Below are positions 28,416 through 38,151 of a stretch of DNA of 64,000 bases, piece by piece (positions within the stretch are counted from its first letter, which is position 1; every line of letters begins with the position of its first letter). Below the pieces are notes generated by a model. It had not been told where the DNA came from. It did not search any database and worked only from the letters and a program-made list of their open reading frames with translations. The translations under genes and the position numbers were made by a program. This stretch comes from Legionella fallonii LLAP-10 (GTDB lineage: Bacteria > Pseudomonadota > Gammaproteobacteria > Legionellales > Legionellaceae): contig NZ_LN614827.1 of NCBI RefSeq assembly GCF_000953135.1, positions 2,261,001-2,325,000 on the forward strand. The letters are read 5' to 3'.

Positions 28416-29464
28416 GTGAAAAAACAGAAAAAGCAACGCCCTACAAACTGCAAAAGGCGAAAGAAAAAGGACAGGTCAGTAAAAGCATTGAATTAACTAC
28501 CTGTATTTCCTTGTTGGTTATGCTTTCTATGATTACCGCCCTATGGCCTCAGCAACTAAAAGAGATCCGCAATTTATTGCACCAGTTGCTAGAAAATATA
28601 GCTCATGTTCAATTTAGCTCTGACCATATTTGCCAATTATTCCAATTGATTTTCACTAAATTAATCACTTTATGGCTTCCTTTTGCCTTAGCTGGGGGAT
28701 TAGCGATTATTCTAGGCACCATAATACAAACAGGTATGGTTTGGTCTACAGCACCGCTGATTCCCGATTTTAAACGTTTACATATGATACAAGGATTTAA
28801 AAAACTCTTCTCTCTCAAATCAATATTTGAAGCATTGAAAAGCGTTAGTAAATTAACACTGGCTTTATTGCTATTGTTTTTAGTTTTTAAACATCAATTA
28901 ACCAATATCCTGCAACTGGCTTTAATGCATCCGCAACAAACCTTATTGTTTATGATGCATTTCCTATTAAAACTAATCTTTCAGCTTCTTATCATACTGA
29001 CCATCTTAGCGTTTATAGATAAATTTTACACCCTAAATAAATTTAAGAAAGATAATCGCATGAGCAAACAAGAGATTAAAGATGAGTACAAACAGAAAGA
29101 AGGCGATCCCAAGATAAAAAGTAAAATCAAGCAATTACAAAATCAACTGCGTCAAAAAACAGCCTCATTAAAACAAGTTAAAACAGCAGATGTTATCATT
29201 ACCAACCCGACTCATTTGGCTATTGCTTTAAAATATGATCGCCATGTGATGCCTGCCCCTAAAGTTATTTGTAAAGCTCAGGGTGAAATGGTTTTACAAG
29301 TAAAGGAAATTGCTAAAAAGCATGGCATTCCAATAATTGAACATAAAGTTTTTGCCCGCCTTCTTCACAGCTCAATAGAGCTGAATCAATGGATAACCAA
29401 AGACTTGTTTCCTATGGCAGCCAGTATTTTTAGAGCGCTTTATGCGAATAGGAACAACAGATGA
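28412..29464 (+). CDS. flhB: FlhB-type export switch protein
   Basis: A 350-aa protein with the FlhB/SctU layout: an N-terminal EKTEKATPYKLQKAKEKGQV segment, four membrane helices up to about residue 210, and a cytoplasmic domain. The self-cleavage site NPTH (Asn265) is intact, as are the ITNPTHLAIALKY surroundings. Cleavage there normally switches export from rod and hook to later substrates. The switch is thus kept although no filament gene follows. It overlaps flhA by 4 bases. Confidence 0.95.
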   Translation: MSEKTEKATPYKLQKAKEKGQVSKSIELTTCISLLVMLSMITALWPQQLKEIRNLLHQLLENIAHVQFSSDHICQLFQLIFTKLITLWLPFALAGGLAIILGTIIQTGMVWSTAPLIPDFKRLHMIQGFKKLFSLKSIFEALKSVSKLTLALLLLFLVFKHQLTNILQLALMHPQQTLLFMMHFLLKLIFQLLIILTILAFIDKFYTLNKFKKDNRMSKQEIKDEYKQKEGDPKIKSKIKQLQNQLRQKTASLKQVKTADVIITNPTHLAIALKYDRHVMPAPKVICKAQGEMVLQVKEIAKKHGIPIIEHKVFARLLHSSIELNQWITKDLFPMAASIFRALYANRNNR

Positions 29465-31590
29465 GTAATAGAGTTAATTTTTTTAGTGACTGTAGTGAGC
29501 TGGTGATGATAGCTTTTGCTACGGGAATACTTTTTATCCTATTTATTCCTATTCCATCTTCACTTCTCGATTTATTACTCATCATTAATTTTAGTTGGGC
29601 ATTAACTATTCTACTGTTAACATTTTATACTGATAAACCATTAAGCTTCTCAACCTTCCCTGCATTATTGCTCATATCGACTCTCTTTCGTTTAGCGCTT
29701 AATATTTCCGCAACTCGCCTTATTTTGTCTGATGGCAATGCGGGCAAAGTAATTCAAGCCATGGGAAACTATGTTATTCACGGCAATTATGTAATGGGAT
29801 TGGTGGTTTTTTTAATTCTTATTATTGTGCAGTTCATAGTAGTAACCAACGGCTCTCAACGTGTTGCAGAAGTAGCGGCACGTTTTACTCTTGATAGTAT
29901 GCCTGGAAAGCAAATGAGCATTGATGCTGATTTGAATATGGGCAGTATTTCTCAAGTGGAAGCCAAAAGCAGACGTGCACAAATTGAGAAAGAAGCGAAT
30001 TTTTATGGGGCCATGGATGGAGCCAACAAATTCGTCAAAGGTGACGCAATTGCTGGTATTTTAATCATTCTGGTAGATATCATTGGTGGCTTTGCGATAG
30101 GACTAGTACAAAAAGGATTGAGCTTATCTGAATCCATCCATACATATACCTTGCTCACTGTTGGGGATGGATTGGTCACTCAAATTCCTGCATTGATTAT
30201 TTCCACAGCAACGGGAATCATAGTCACCAGAGCAGCTACGGACGCACACTTAGGTAGTGAAGTGGCCAAGCAAATTAGCTCCTATCCTAAAAGTTTAATT
30301 ATGGTTTGCGGTGGGCTTGTGAGCCTCCTGTTTTTTAAAGGCATCCCTGCTGTTCCAGTATTACTTATTTTAAGTCTATTTCTTCTTATTACCTGGTTTG
30401 CTCTAAGGGCTAAACCCAAAGAAGAAATTACAGAAATAGAAGAGGATTTATATGAAAAAATACGTATTTATCCCATAGAAATTAACATTAATAAGGAACT
30501 GTATCACGCATTACAACAGTACGAAGATTCTCTACTGCACTCCATCCAGCAGCTCAGAGAAAAGCTTGCCTTTGATTTAGGTTTTGTTTTACCCGAGGTG
30601 AAAATAAAAGCCGATAAAAAATTAGGTTATCCCTTATATCACATTGCCATCCAAGGCACTAATGAAGGAAACCATCAATTACACCTTGATAAAAATCTAG
30701 TGATTTATCCTATACACAACCAACCGAAAAATAACCATAGTACCCAGCCGAAACTAGTATCAGAGAAGCAAGGTTCGGGAGAAATAGAGCAACATACATC
30801 AGTAGGTGGGACGGAAAACACTCTATTGACAACACAATTGTCCTCAACTGTAGCATGGCAGAAAAGAGCTATAACAGTACGAGATCCTAGCTATGGTCTT
30901 CCTGCCGCCTGGATAGAACCAGAGGATAAACCTCAAGCCGTAAATGAAGGTTTAACAGTTTGCGATTCGCTTATGGTTTTAACCACTCATCTTGGTGAAG
31001 TAATACAATCGCATATAGCGGAATTACTCACTAGAGAAGAAACAGAGCGTTTATTATTACAGCCAGGGGTTAAAACTCTGAGTGAGGAGCTGATACCAGC
31101 ACTTTTACCGTTAAGTAATGTCCAGCGTATCTTACAAAGCCTACTGAGGGAAAAGGTTTCTATCCGTCATTTAACACAGATAGTGGAAATTTTATTAGAG
31201 CATGCAAAAAAAATTCCAGATCCCATACAACTAACTGAAATAGTTAGGGCCGGTTTAGCCATGTCAATCTGTCAAAAGTTGCTGGCTAATCAAAATAGTT
31301 TACACGTGCTCACTCTTGAGACCTCATTAGAGCAAAAACTCAATCAAAATATAGCCAATAAAGAATATTTTGCTTTGGAACCCAATATAACAGAGCGCCT
31401 AATTACCTCTTTAGCGCATCAGGTCGAGTTAATGCTTGGTGAGCGAAAACGCCCTATTCTTCTGTGCTCTTCCTTACTAAGAAGGCATATAAAACAATTG
31501 ACCCAGAGGGTAATTCCTCATCTCACCGTATTAGCGATGAATGAAATACCCGTAAATATTCAAGTGGAATCTTTTGGTGTAGTAAAATAA
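29461..31590 (+). CDS. flhA: FlhA-type export gate protein
   Basis: A 709-aa protein. The N-terminal half has eight membrane helices, and the cytoplasmic half forms the nonameric ring that receives substrate. It has the conserved cytoplasmic loop (TLDSMPGKQMSIDADLNMG, about residue 145) and the late motif PLSNVQRILQSLLRE. A low-complexity acidic stretch around residues 425-460 is less usual. It is complete in length for the family and identifies the locus as an export system. Confidence 0.95.
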   Translation: MSNRVNFFSDCSELVMIAFATGILFILFIPIPSSLLDLLLIINFSWALTILLLTFYTDKPLSFSTFPALLLISTLFRLALNISATRLILSDGNAGKVIQAMGNYVIHGNYVMGLVVFLILIIVQFIVVTNGSQRVAEVAARFTLDSMPGKQMSIDADLNMGSISQVEAKSRRAQIEKEANFYGAMDGANKFVKGDAIAGILIILVDIIGGFAIGLVQKGLSLSESIHTYTLLTVGDGLVTQIPALIISTATGIIVTRAATDAHLGSEVAKQISSYPKSLIMVCGGLVSLLFFKGIPAVPVLLILSLFLLITWFALRAKPKEEITEIEEDLYEKIRIYPIEININKELYHALQQYEDSLLHSIQQLREKLAFDLGFVLPEVKIKADKKLGYPLYHIAIQGTNEGNHQLHLDKNLVIYPIHNQPKNNHSTQPKLVSEKQGSGEIEQHTSVGGTENTLLTTQLSSTVAWQKRAITVRDPSYGLPAAWIEPEDKPQAVNEGLTVCDSLMVLTTHLGEVIQSHIAELLTREETERLLLQPGVKTLSEELIPALLPLSNVQRILQSLLREKVSIRHLTQIVEILLEHAKKIPDPIQLTEIVRAGLAMSICQKLLANQNSLHVLTLETSLEQKLNQNIANKEYFALEPNITERLITSLAHQVELMLGERKRPILLCSSLLRRHIKQLTQRVIPHLTVLAMNEIPVNIQVESFGVVK

Positions 31591-31596
31591 GGAACA

Positions 31597-32313
31597 ATGA
31601 TGTTTGATGCAGTAACAGCAACGCAATTAGCCATGGAAGTAGACCAACTAAAGTTACAAACAATAAGCCAAAATGTAGCCAATATGAATACTCTTGGCTT
31701 TAAAAAACAACTCGTAGAACTCAACGGATTCGATGAGTACCTGCAACCACAAACAAGTAATGTAGACCAACAACTACAAAGATCGCAAATTAGAACTCAA
31801 GGTACTTTTAATCAAACCCACAATATGAGCGATATTGCTTTATCTGGAGAGGGTTATTTTCAAGTACAAAGTGAACAAGGCATTTTTTATACACGACGCG
31901 GCGATTTTCAAATCAATAGCTATGGAGAATTAACCACCGCCACAGGAGAAACTCTTCTCGGCAAAGGCGGTACTATAAAAATCGATGATGCCACGTTTAC
32001 TGTGGATACCCAAGGTCGCCTGTTCATCGATCATCGTCAAATTGATCAACTCAATATAGTGAAATTCAACAATCCCAATCAATTGCACTATGTGGGTAAT
32101 GGACTTTATCAAAGCGATGAGTCACCTATCCCTACAGACCATAATACACGGATTTTGCAAGGATTTGTTGAGCAATCCAATGTTAAATCTATAGATGAAA
32201 TGATGGATATGATAAAAACTTCACGCCATTTTGAAGCAAGTCAACGAGTAATGCGCACTGCTGATAATTTATTGGCAACAGCCATTAACCAACTAGGAGA
32301 GGGAAATGTCTGA
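31597..32313 (+). CDS. flgF: FlgF-type proximal rod protein
   Basis: A 238-aa rod protein of the flagellar basal body. It has the N-terminal rod/hook signature (SQNVANMNTLGFKKQ), the central LSGEGYFQVQSEQGIFYTRRG motif and a C-terminal heptad region (MMDMIKTSRHFEASQRVM). It lacks a signal peptide, as expected for a substrate of the flagellar export gate. It overlaps flgG by 8 bases. Confidence 0.9.
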   Translation: MMFDAVTATQLAMEVDQLKLQTISQNVANMNTLGFKKQLVELNGFDEYLQPQTSNVDQQLQRSQIRTQGTFNQTHNMSDIALSGEGYFQVQSEQGIFYTRRGDFQINSYGELTTATGETLLGKGGTIKIDDATFTVDTQGRLFIDHRQIDQLNIVKFNNPNQLHYVGNGLYQSDESPIPTDHNTRILQGFVEQSNVKSIDEMMDMIKTSRHFEASQRVMRTADNLLATAINQLGEGNV

Positions 32314-33082
32314 TGCACTATCTATAGCAGCAAGCGGTCTTAAAGTGGAAGAGTATTACATTGATAAAATTGCTAATGACTTGGCTAATTTAAATACCCC
32401 TAATTACAAGGCCAGTAAATTATCTTTTGAAGATATGATCTACCAAAATATCAATGGAGAAAATCCACTGTTCAATAATCAACCGAGTGCTAAATTAGGC
32501 CTGGGAGCCGCGGTACACCAATCCAGTAAAGACTTTTCAATTGGCCCATTAAAATCTACCAATAACTGGAATGATGTGGCTATTAATGGAACTGGTTTTT
32601 TTCAAGTCATTCATACCGATGGTAATATTGTTTATACAAGAAACTCAACACTGAGCATTGATGCCGATCACTATCTGACAACCCAAGATGGTTTGCGATT
32701 AGCTGATAATATCCAGATTCCTGATGATTTCACCAAGTTAACCATTCAGGCTAACGGTGATGTAGAAGTGACTGTCAGTGATGATCCTGAGCCGCAATTA
32801 CTGGGTACTATTCAATTAGCAAAATTCATAAATCCTGAAACATTAAATCCCATAGGTTCAGGACTTTACACGTCAACTGATGAGTCAGGTGAGCCCATTA
32901 CCGATATTCCTGGTAGCAGCGGCCTAGGCTCTCTTGCGCAAAACCAAATAGAAGGCTCTAACGTCGATATGGTGAACTCGTTAATGCAACTGACCATGGC
33001 TCAACGTGTTTATCAATTAAATGCTAAAGCAGTGCAAATTGCAGATGAATTGGAAAAGTTGACTAATGAAATTCGTGATTAA
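32306..33082 (+). CDS. flgG: FlgG-type distal rod protein
   Basis: A 258-aa rod protein with N-terminal ANDLANLNTPNYKASK, central INGTGFFQVIHTDGNIVYTR and C-terminal NSLMQLTMAQRVYQLNAKAVQ, the usual terminal helix. Length and the long C-terminal half fit FlgG better than FlgF. It precedes flgA-flgH-flgI, so rod and ring genes are neighbours. Confidence 0.88.
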   Translation: MSDALSIAASGLKVEEYYIDKIANDLANLNTPNYKASKLSFEDMIYQNINGENPLFNNQPSAKLGLGAAVHQSSKDFSIGPLKSTNNWNDVAINGTGFFQVIHTDGNIVYTRNSTLSIDADHYLTTQDGLRLADNIQIPDDFTKLTIQANGDVEVTVSDDPEPQLLGTIQLAKFINPETLNPIGSGLYTSTDESGEPITDIPGSSGLGSLAQNQIEGSNVDMVNSLMQLTMAQRVYQLNAKAVQIADELEKLTNEIRD

Positions 33083-34085
33083 CCCTTTGTTCAAATTCTC
33101 TATGGCCAGGGAAGAACAAAAAACAATGCTGAGCCGAAACAGATTGTGCGAGCAACATCAGCAGACATTAAGTGCCGTAGCAACTCATTGGAAGAAATAT
33201 ATTATCATTCTTACATTGCTGTTAACTCAGCAAAGCAACGCACAAACCACCATAAGGTTTCAACCTAATATCACCCCCAATGTGCACTATTTGGGGGATG
33301 TGCTGTTGATTACTCATGATAAAAATAATTTAGCAAAGCTCCCTTTAGACAGTACTCCCATCACGGGTCAGCAAATCACCAAAAAACAAATAATGAGCTG
33401 GATAAAAAATAAAAAAGGTCATTTTAGTTATCAATGGAGAGGGAAAAAAAATGCTGTAGTCAAACAGCGAATAAAAACCTCTGGAATAGACTTACTGAGC
33501 AAAGCCCAAACAGAATTAAAAAATCAATTGCAAGCACAGGATTACAGTCGTATTGAGTTAATTAGCAAAACAAAATTAAAAGGTAGTGCTGTCCCATTAT
33601 CTGCTTTTAAGGCAAAAATCTCTGGGCAATACCCTAGCGCTAAAAGAGTCTGCGTTCGTCTCAATTATAATAAGCGCTCTATTCCTATTTGGTTTACGGT
33701 AAAAGCTTATAAAAAAGTGTTAGTTGCTAAGCATAAAATAAAACATCATACCGCACTCCATGCTGATGATTTCATTATAAAAGAACGCAATATAGCCGGC
33801 TTAAAAGCACTCCCCTACAGCCAATTACCTTCAGCGATGTGGTTGCAAAAAACAATTAACGCGGATCAAATTCTCACCGCGAAACAGTTGATAGCAACTC
33901 CTGCGGTCACCAAAGGACAAAAAATACAAATTAAAGTAGTCAATCGTGGAATTTCTTTAACCACTGAAGCCATTGCGCAACATGACGGCTATATAGGACA
34001 AACTGTTAGGATGAAAAATGTCCAAACCAACAAATTTTTCAGAGCCGTAGTGACTTCCTCCAATCAAGCGGAGATATCCTCATGA
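33066..34085 (+). CDS. flgA: FlgA-type P-ring assembly chaperone
   Basis: A periplasmic chaperone needed to assemble the P ring. The C-terminal 120 residues (VLVAKHKIKHHTALHADDF, RGISLTTEAIAQHDGYIGQ) form the SAF domain typical of FlgA. The N-terminal half has a hydrophobic segment (YIIILTLLLTQQSNAQ) that fits a Sec signal peptide. With the ATG at 33066 the signal has a 44-residue cytoplasmic lead, so the true start may be the ATG at 33126. At 339 aa it is longer than the usual 220-aa FlgA. It overlaps flgG by 17 bases and flgH by 4. Confidence 0.85.
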   Translation: MKFVINPLFKFSMAREEQKTMLSRNRLCEQHQQTLSAVATHWKKYIIILTLLLTQQSNAQTTIRFQPNITPNVHYLGDVLLITHDKNNLAKLPLDSTPITGQQITKKQIMSWIKNKKGHFSYQWRGKKNAVVKQRIKTSGIDLLSKAQTELKNQLQAQDYSRIELISKTKLKGSAVPLSAFKAKISGQYPSAKRVCVRLNYNKRSIPIWFTVKAYKKVLVAKHKIKHHTALHADDFIIKERNIAGLKALPYSQLPSAMWLQKTINADQILTAKQLIATPAVTKGQKIQIKVVNRGISLTTEAIAQHDGYIGQTVRMKNVQTNKFFRAVVTSSNQAEISS

Positions 34086-34660
34086 ACAAGAGGTCTAGTA
34101 TTGTTTTTTTATTGTTTTTGGCCAGCTGTATTCACACGGTATGGGCAACTAATCTATTTGATGAAGAAGCTTATAGGCCGCTCATTGCTGATCATAAAGC
34201 CGCTCTACCGGGTGATATTCTAACCGTTATTGTTCTTGAAACATCCAATGCTCAAACCAGCGCGGATCTCGCATCCAGTAAAGATATAAAAACGGCTCTG
34301 GAAGTGGGGTACAATAAAGACAACCATGAGGTGCAATTTGGACTAAAAGGCAAAGGCCGTGCAGCAGCTAAAACAGGGCGTAATGGAAAAATTAAAGCGG
34401 CACTTACGGTACGAATTAAAGAAGTATTTCCTGATAATACTTATCTCGTTGAAGGGCTACAACTCATTACTATCAATGGGGAGCAACAAAGAATACTTTT
34501 AAGTGGTATCGTCAGACCAGAAGACATTACCACACAAAACACCATTCTCTCTACTCGCCTAGCAGATGCCCATATCACCTATACGGGCAGAGGCTCCGTA
34601 TCTAACTCTCAGGATCATAACTACATCTATAAAATCCTGTCCTTTGTGGGGTTAGTATAA
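34082..34660 (+). CDS. flgH: FlgH-type L-ring lipoprotein
   Basis: A 192-aa outer-membrane ring protein. The N-terminus is a signal peptide with lipobox LASC (Cys16). The core has the FlgH features PGDILTVIV, ITINGEQQRILLSGIVRPEDI and a Gly-rich end. It is about 40 residues shorter than typical FlgH, mainly before the core. Keeping L and P rings means the apparatus should span the outer membrane. Confidence 0.9.
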   Translation: MNKRSSIVFLLFLASCIHTVWATNLFDEEAYRPLIADHKAALPGDILTVIVLETSNAQTSADLASSKDIKTALEVGYNKDNHEVQFGLKGKGRAAAKTGRNGKIKAALTVRIKEVFPDNTYLVEGLQLITINGEQQRILLSGIVRPEDITTQNTILSTRLADAHITYTGRGSVSNSQDHNYIYKILSFVGLV

Positions 34661-35775
34661 TGAAAAAACTAATAAGCATTCTTTTCTTTCTAGGGCAAAT
34701 GGGTTGCCTACACAACGGCTATGCTGAAGTTCGCATAAAATCTATAGCCAGACTTTCCGGTCTACAAGAAAACCCTCTCACAGGATACGGTCTTGTTATT
34801 GGCTTAGCAGGTTCCGGAGATTCAAGACGCAACAAAGATACGACTCAGGCCATTTCCAATTTATTGTTGAGTTTTGGCGTCAATATTAATCCTAACGATA
34901 TTAACAGCAGAAATACGGCAACGGTAATTATTACGACTACCCTTCCCTCTTATGCTCATCAGGGAGATAAAATTGATATTAACGTCGCCTCATTAGGCGA
35001 TGCTAAAAGTTTATTGGGCGGAACCTTATTAGTAACTCCCCTTAAAGGCCCAGATAATAGAGTATACGCCCTAGCACAAGGCCCTATTTCCATAGGTGGA
35101 TTTAAATATGATCTTTATGGAAATGTTATTCAAAAAAATCACCCTACTACAGGCATCATCCCCGGAGGGGCAGTTGTAGAAAAAACCATTTACAATGATG
35201 TAATTGATAAAACAGGTGATCTTCATCTGATTTTAAATCATCCTGATTTTACTACAGCAGATCATATTGAAGCCGCTATCAATAAACAATTTGGCGACAA
35301 TACGGCCCTTGCTCGATCAGCTCAAGACATTGAAATTCATCCCCCTATTCCGGCAAGAAAGCACTTCATCCGCTTCGTTAGTCAACTCGAAAATGTAGTG
35401 GTCACGCCAGATAATTTACCCACTGTAGTAGTTAATGAACGAACTGGAGTGGTTGTCGCTGGAGCTGATGTAAAAATCGATGCAGTCACCATTTCACATG
35501 GTAATTTGCAAATTGCCATAGCTACAGAATACAACGTATCGCAACCTACGCTAATACAGCAAATGGGTAGGCAAGTACGTACTGTTGTGACGCCATCGAC
35601 CAATATTAATGTCAAAGAAGCTGTGGCAAAAACAGTTAAATTACACAAAGATGCCACTGTAGCTGATTTGATAGCCGCTTTAACCAAAGTGCAGACATCC
35701 ACACGTGACATCATTGCGATTTTAGAAAGTTTAAAGCGAGCAGGAGCATTGCATGCTGAATTGGTCATACAATAA
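34660..35775 (+). CDS. flgI: FlgI-type P-ring protein
   Basis: A 371-aa periplasmic ring protein of normal length. It has a signal peptide ending GYAE, then RIKSIARLSGLQENPLTGYG, the family hallmark, VIITTTLPSYAHQGDKIDI and VVVNERTGVVVAG. It starts on the last base of the flgH stop and forms the ring around the rod in the peptidoglycan layer. Confidence 0.96.
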   Translation: MKKLISILFFLGQMGCLHNGYAEVRIKSIARLSGLQENPLTGYGLVIGLAGSGDSRRNKDTTQAISNLLLSFGVNINPNDINSRNTATVIITTTLPSYAHQGDKIDINVASLGDAKSLLGGTLLVTPLKGPDNRVYALAQGPISIGGFKYDLYGNVIQKNHPTTGIIPGGAVVEKTIYNDVIDKTGDLHLILNHPDFTTADHIEAAINKQFGDNTALARSAQDIEIHPPIPARKHFIRFVSQLENVVVTPDNLPTVVVNERTGVVVAGADVKIDAVTISHGNLQIAIATEYNVSQPTLIQQMGRQVRTVVTPSTNINVKEAVAKTVKLHKDATVADLIAALTKVQTSTRDIIAILESLKRAGALHAELVIQ

Positions 35776-35785
35776 GAGGAATATT

Positions 35786-36124
35786 ATGAACTCGGATTCA
35801 ACTATAGAACTAGTTAGTTTAGCTTTAGATGCCGCATTAATGCGCCAAACTGCGATTGCTAACAATATTGCTAATGCCAATACCACTAATTACCAAACGC
35901 TGGAAGTAAACTTTGAGCAACAAATACAAGACCTCCCCCTTAACCTCAATCAACAGGAATTAGACTCGGTTCATCCTCATTATCAAGTGAGTGAGCATCA
36001 ATCCACTATAGACGAACAAATGGTTTTAAATGTGCAAAACATGACGCATTACCGCGCCTTAATTAAAGGTCTGAATCAAAAACTGGCCATTATGAAATTA
36101 GCATTACAAGGAACGAATCAATAA
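35786..36124 (+). CDS. flgB: FlgB-type rod protein
   Basis: A 112-aa proximal rod protein with the signature ANNIANANTTNYQTLEVNFE and a C-terminal helix (MTHYRALIKGLNQKLAIMKLAL). I place the start at the ATG at 35786, with AGAGGA directly upstream. An earlier in-frame start would overlap flgI. It overlaps flgC by one base. Confidence 0.92.
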   Translation: MNSDSTIELVSLALDAALMRQTAIANNIANANTTNYQTLEVNFEQQIQDLPLNLNQQELDSVHPHYQVSEHQSTIDEQMVLNVQNMTHYRALIKGLNQKLAIMKLALQGTNQ

Positions 36125-36549
36125 TGAAGTACGATCAAATATATGCTATAGCGATGCAGGCTATGAATGCAGAAAAACTGCGCGTCGATGTAGTTGCCAA
36201 TAATATTGCCAATCAGCATTCCATTCAAAGTACTGATGGCAGCCTATTCCAAGCGACTCAAGTGGTCACAACAGCTAAACCTTTTTCAGATTTTTTGGAC
36301 GGAAAAGCAGACCTTGGTGGCATAGATTCAGTAGAACTCGCTACGCAAAACCTTCCTCCCAATAAAGTATATCAACCCGATCATCCATCGGCAGATAAGC
36401 AAGGTTATGTCAGTTATCCTGGCATTAACACGATTGATGAAATGACTACTCTTTTAAGAGCATCACGAGCCTATGAAGCCAATATCAAAATTATCAATAC
36501 GGCTCACAGTCTTTATTTACAGGCTTTAAGCATAGGTGAAGAGCGATGA
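36124..36549 (+). CDS. flgC: FlgC-type rod protein
   Basis: A 141-aa rod protein of normal length. It has VVANNIANQHSIQSTDG at the N-terminus, a YVSYPGINTIDEM segment and the C-terminal RASRAYEANIKIINTAHSL helix, all characteristic of FlgC. It overlaps fliE by 4 bases. Confidence 0.93.
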   Translation: MKYDQIYAIAMQAMNAEKLRVDVVANNIANQHSIQSTDGSLFQATQVVTTAKPFSDFLDGKADLGGIDSVELATQNLPPNKVYQPDHPSADKQGYVSYPGINTIDEMTTLLRASRAYEANIKIINTAHSLYLQALSIGEER

Positions 36550-36842
36550 AAATAGAGGGTCTAAATCAACCACATTATTTAACTGAAAATAAACAATCCA
36601 TAGAGCTAACTAAAGCACCAGAAGAGTCTTTTGGTGGTTGGGTGGCAGAAAAAATCAGCAGCGCTAACGATCAACTTAATGCCGCCGATCAAGCACTAAA
36701 CCAATTAGCCAGTGGGCATGGAGAAAACTTACATCACACGATGATTCTCTTGGAAGAAGCAAAGCTATCTTTTCAATACATGGAACAAATCCGCAATCAA
36801 TTAATGAGTGCCTATCAAGAATTATTAAGAGAGCAAATTTAA
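36546..36842 (+). CDS. fliE: FliE-type rod adaptor
   Basis: A 98-aa protein linking MS ring to rod. It has the FliE features: a disordered N-terminus, the central SSANDQLNAADQALNQLASG helix and the C-terminal motif EEAKLSFQYMEQIRNQLMSAYQE. Its stop is followed two bases later by the GTG of fliF. Confidence 0.9.
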   Translation: MKIEGLNQPHYLTENKQSIELTKAPEESFGGWVAEKISSANDQLNAADQALNQLASGHGENLHHTMILLEEAKLSFQYMEQIRNQLMSAYQELLREQI

Positions 36843-36843
36843 A

Positions 36844-38151
36844 GTGAATTACCTACAACAAGCCCTAACCTGGTTTAATGCCCTTTCTATGCAGCGCAAA
36901 CTGACTCTATCAGTTGCTGTAGTGTGTATTGTTTTAATTACAACTTTACTTAGCTGGTGGACTTTATCTCCAACTTATGCGGTGTTGTTCAACCATTTAG
37001 ATGAACAAGATGCCCATAAGATTTTAGGCCAACTGGAACAAGATAATATTAGCTATCAACTGCGTAGCGGGGGCAGTGATATTTTAATAGATAAAAACCT
37101 CATAGCTAAAACCCGTCTTAAAATTATGAGCAGCGGCATGCAATTCACTGGCAGTGTGGGATTTGAATTATTTGATAAAAGTGATTTTGGCATGACCGAT
37201 TTCTCTCAAAAAATCAATTACCAGCGTGCCTTACAAGGAGAGTTGGAACGTACCATTTCCAGTCTTGATGAAATACGTTATGCCCGAGTACATTTAATCA
37301 TTCCTGAAAGTCATCTTTTTGATAAGGAAGAAAACCAGCCGAAAGCAGCAATTACTTTGCATTTAAAAAATTCGTTAACCCCTAAACAGGTCAGAAGTAT
37401 ACAACAATTGGTTAGTGCCAGCGTTGCCCATTTAAGCGTTAACAGTGTGGTAGTGGTCGATCAAAATGGTAATACTCTTTCTCCCAGTGAAGAAGAGGAC
37501 TCTTTAGCTCAGTTCACTACTAAGAAAAACATAGAACTGTATTTAAATAGTAAAGTGGCGCAAATGCTCCACAAAATCTTTCCTAAAAACCAAGTAGTCG
37601 TAAAAATAGATGCAACAATCAACTATGATGAGTTACAACGTGAATTGATTAAACCTCAAAGCCAAGGGCAAATTTCTCATGAAAAAGAAATAAATCACTC
37701 AGTTACAGGTAAAACAGAAAAAGATAAAACAAACCAAGATGTTACTCTGGAAAAATCGTATGAGCTAGGTAGTGAAAAGGAGTCATTTAAACGCGCCAAT
37801 GGCACCATTGAACACTTGTCCATTAGCGTTGTTTTACCTCGAGATACCGATAAAGAAACCATAGCTCAGGTAGAACGATTGGTAAAAAATACCGTTGGAT
37901 TTAATGCACAACGAGGCGATGTCATTAGTATAGAAGCCTTAATTACGGCAAAACCACAAGCCCCTCCCCCTGTTGTCCCCTTAACCGCAGAGAAGATCAC
38001 TCATCAGTTTGACAAAACGGTATGGTCTTATTTTTTAATCCTCTTTCTTTTTATCAGCACGATGGGAGTTCTGGTAGTAAAAAGAATAAGACATAAAAGA
38101 CGTCAGTTACTTCTAATTGAATTAACTCAATGGCTAACTCACAATGAATAA
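36844..38151 (+). CDS. fliF: FliF-type MS-ring protein, short C-terminus
   Basis: A 435-aa inner-membrane ring protein (GTG start); Salmonella FliF is about 560 aa. Membrane helices lie at about residues 18-40 and 392-413, and the periplasmic ring-building motifs are present (NYQRALQGELERTISSLDEI, ARVHLIIPESHLF). The periplasmic part is shortened. The cytoplasmic tail after the second helix is only about 22 residues, where ordinary FliF has a much longer tail that binds FliG. This fits the absence of a recognisable FliG next door. Confidence 0.93.
   Translation: MNYLQQALTWFNALSMQRKLTLSVAVVCIVLITTLLSWWTLSPTYAVLFNHLDEQDAHKILGQLEQDNISYQLRSGGSDILIDKNLIAKTRLKIMSSGMQFTGSVGFELFDKSDFGMTDFSQKINYQRALQGELERTISSLDEIRYARVHLIIPESHLFDKEENQPKAAITLHLKNSLTPKQVRSIQQLVSASVAHLSVNSVVVVDQNGNTLSPSEEEDSLAQFTTKKNIELYLNSKVAQMLHKIFPKNQVVVKIDATINYDELQRELIKPQSQGQISHEKEINHSVTGKTEKDKTNQDVTLEKSYELGSEKESFKRANGTIEHLSISVVLPRDTDKETIAQVERLVKNTVGFNAQRGDVISIEALITAKPQAPPPVVPLTAEKITHQFDKTVWSYFLILFLFISTMGVLVVKRIRHKRRQLLLIELTQWLTHNE

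Noticed and set aside
35382..35768. 128-aa minus-strand frame
   Set aside because: It is antisense to flgI, a strongly recognisable gene in the operon.
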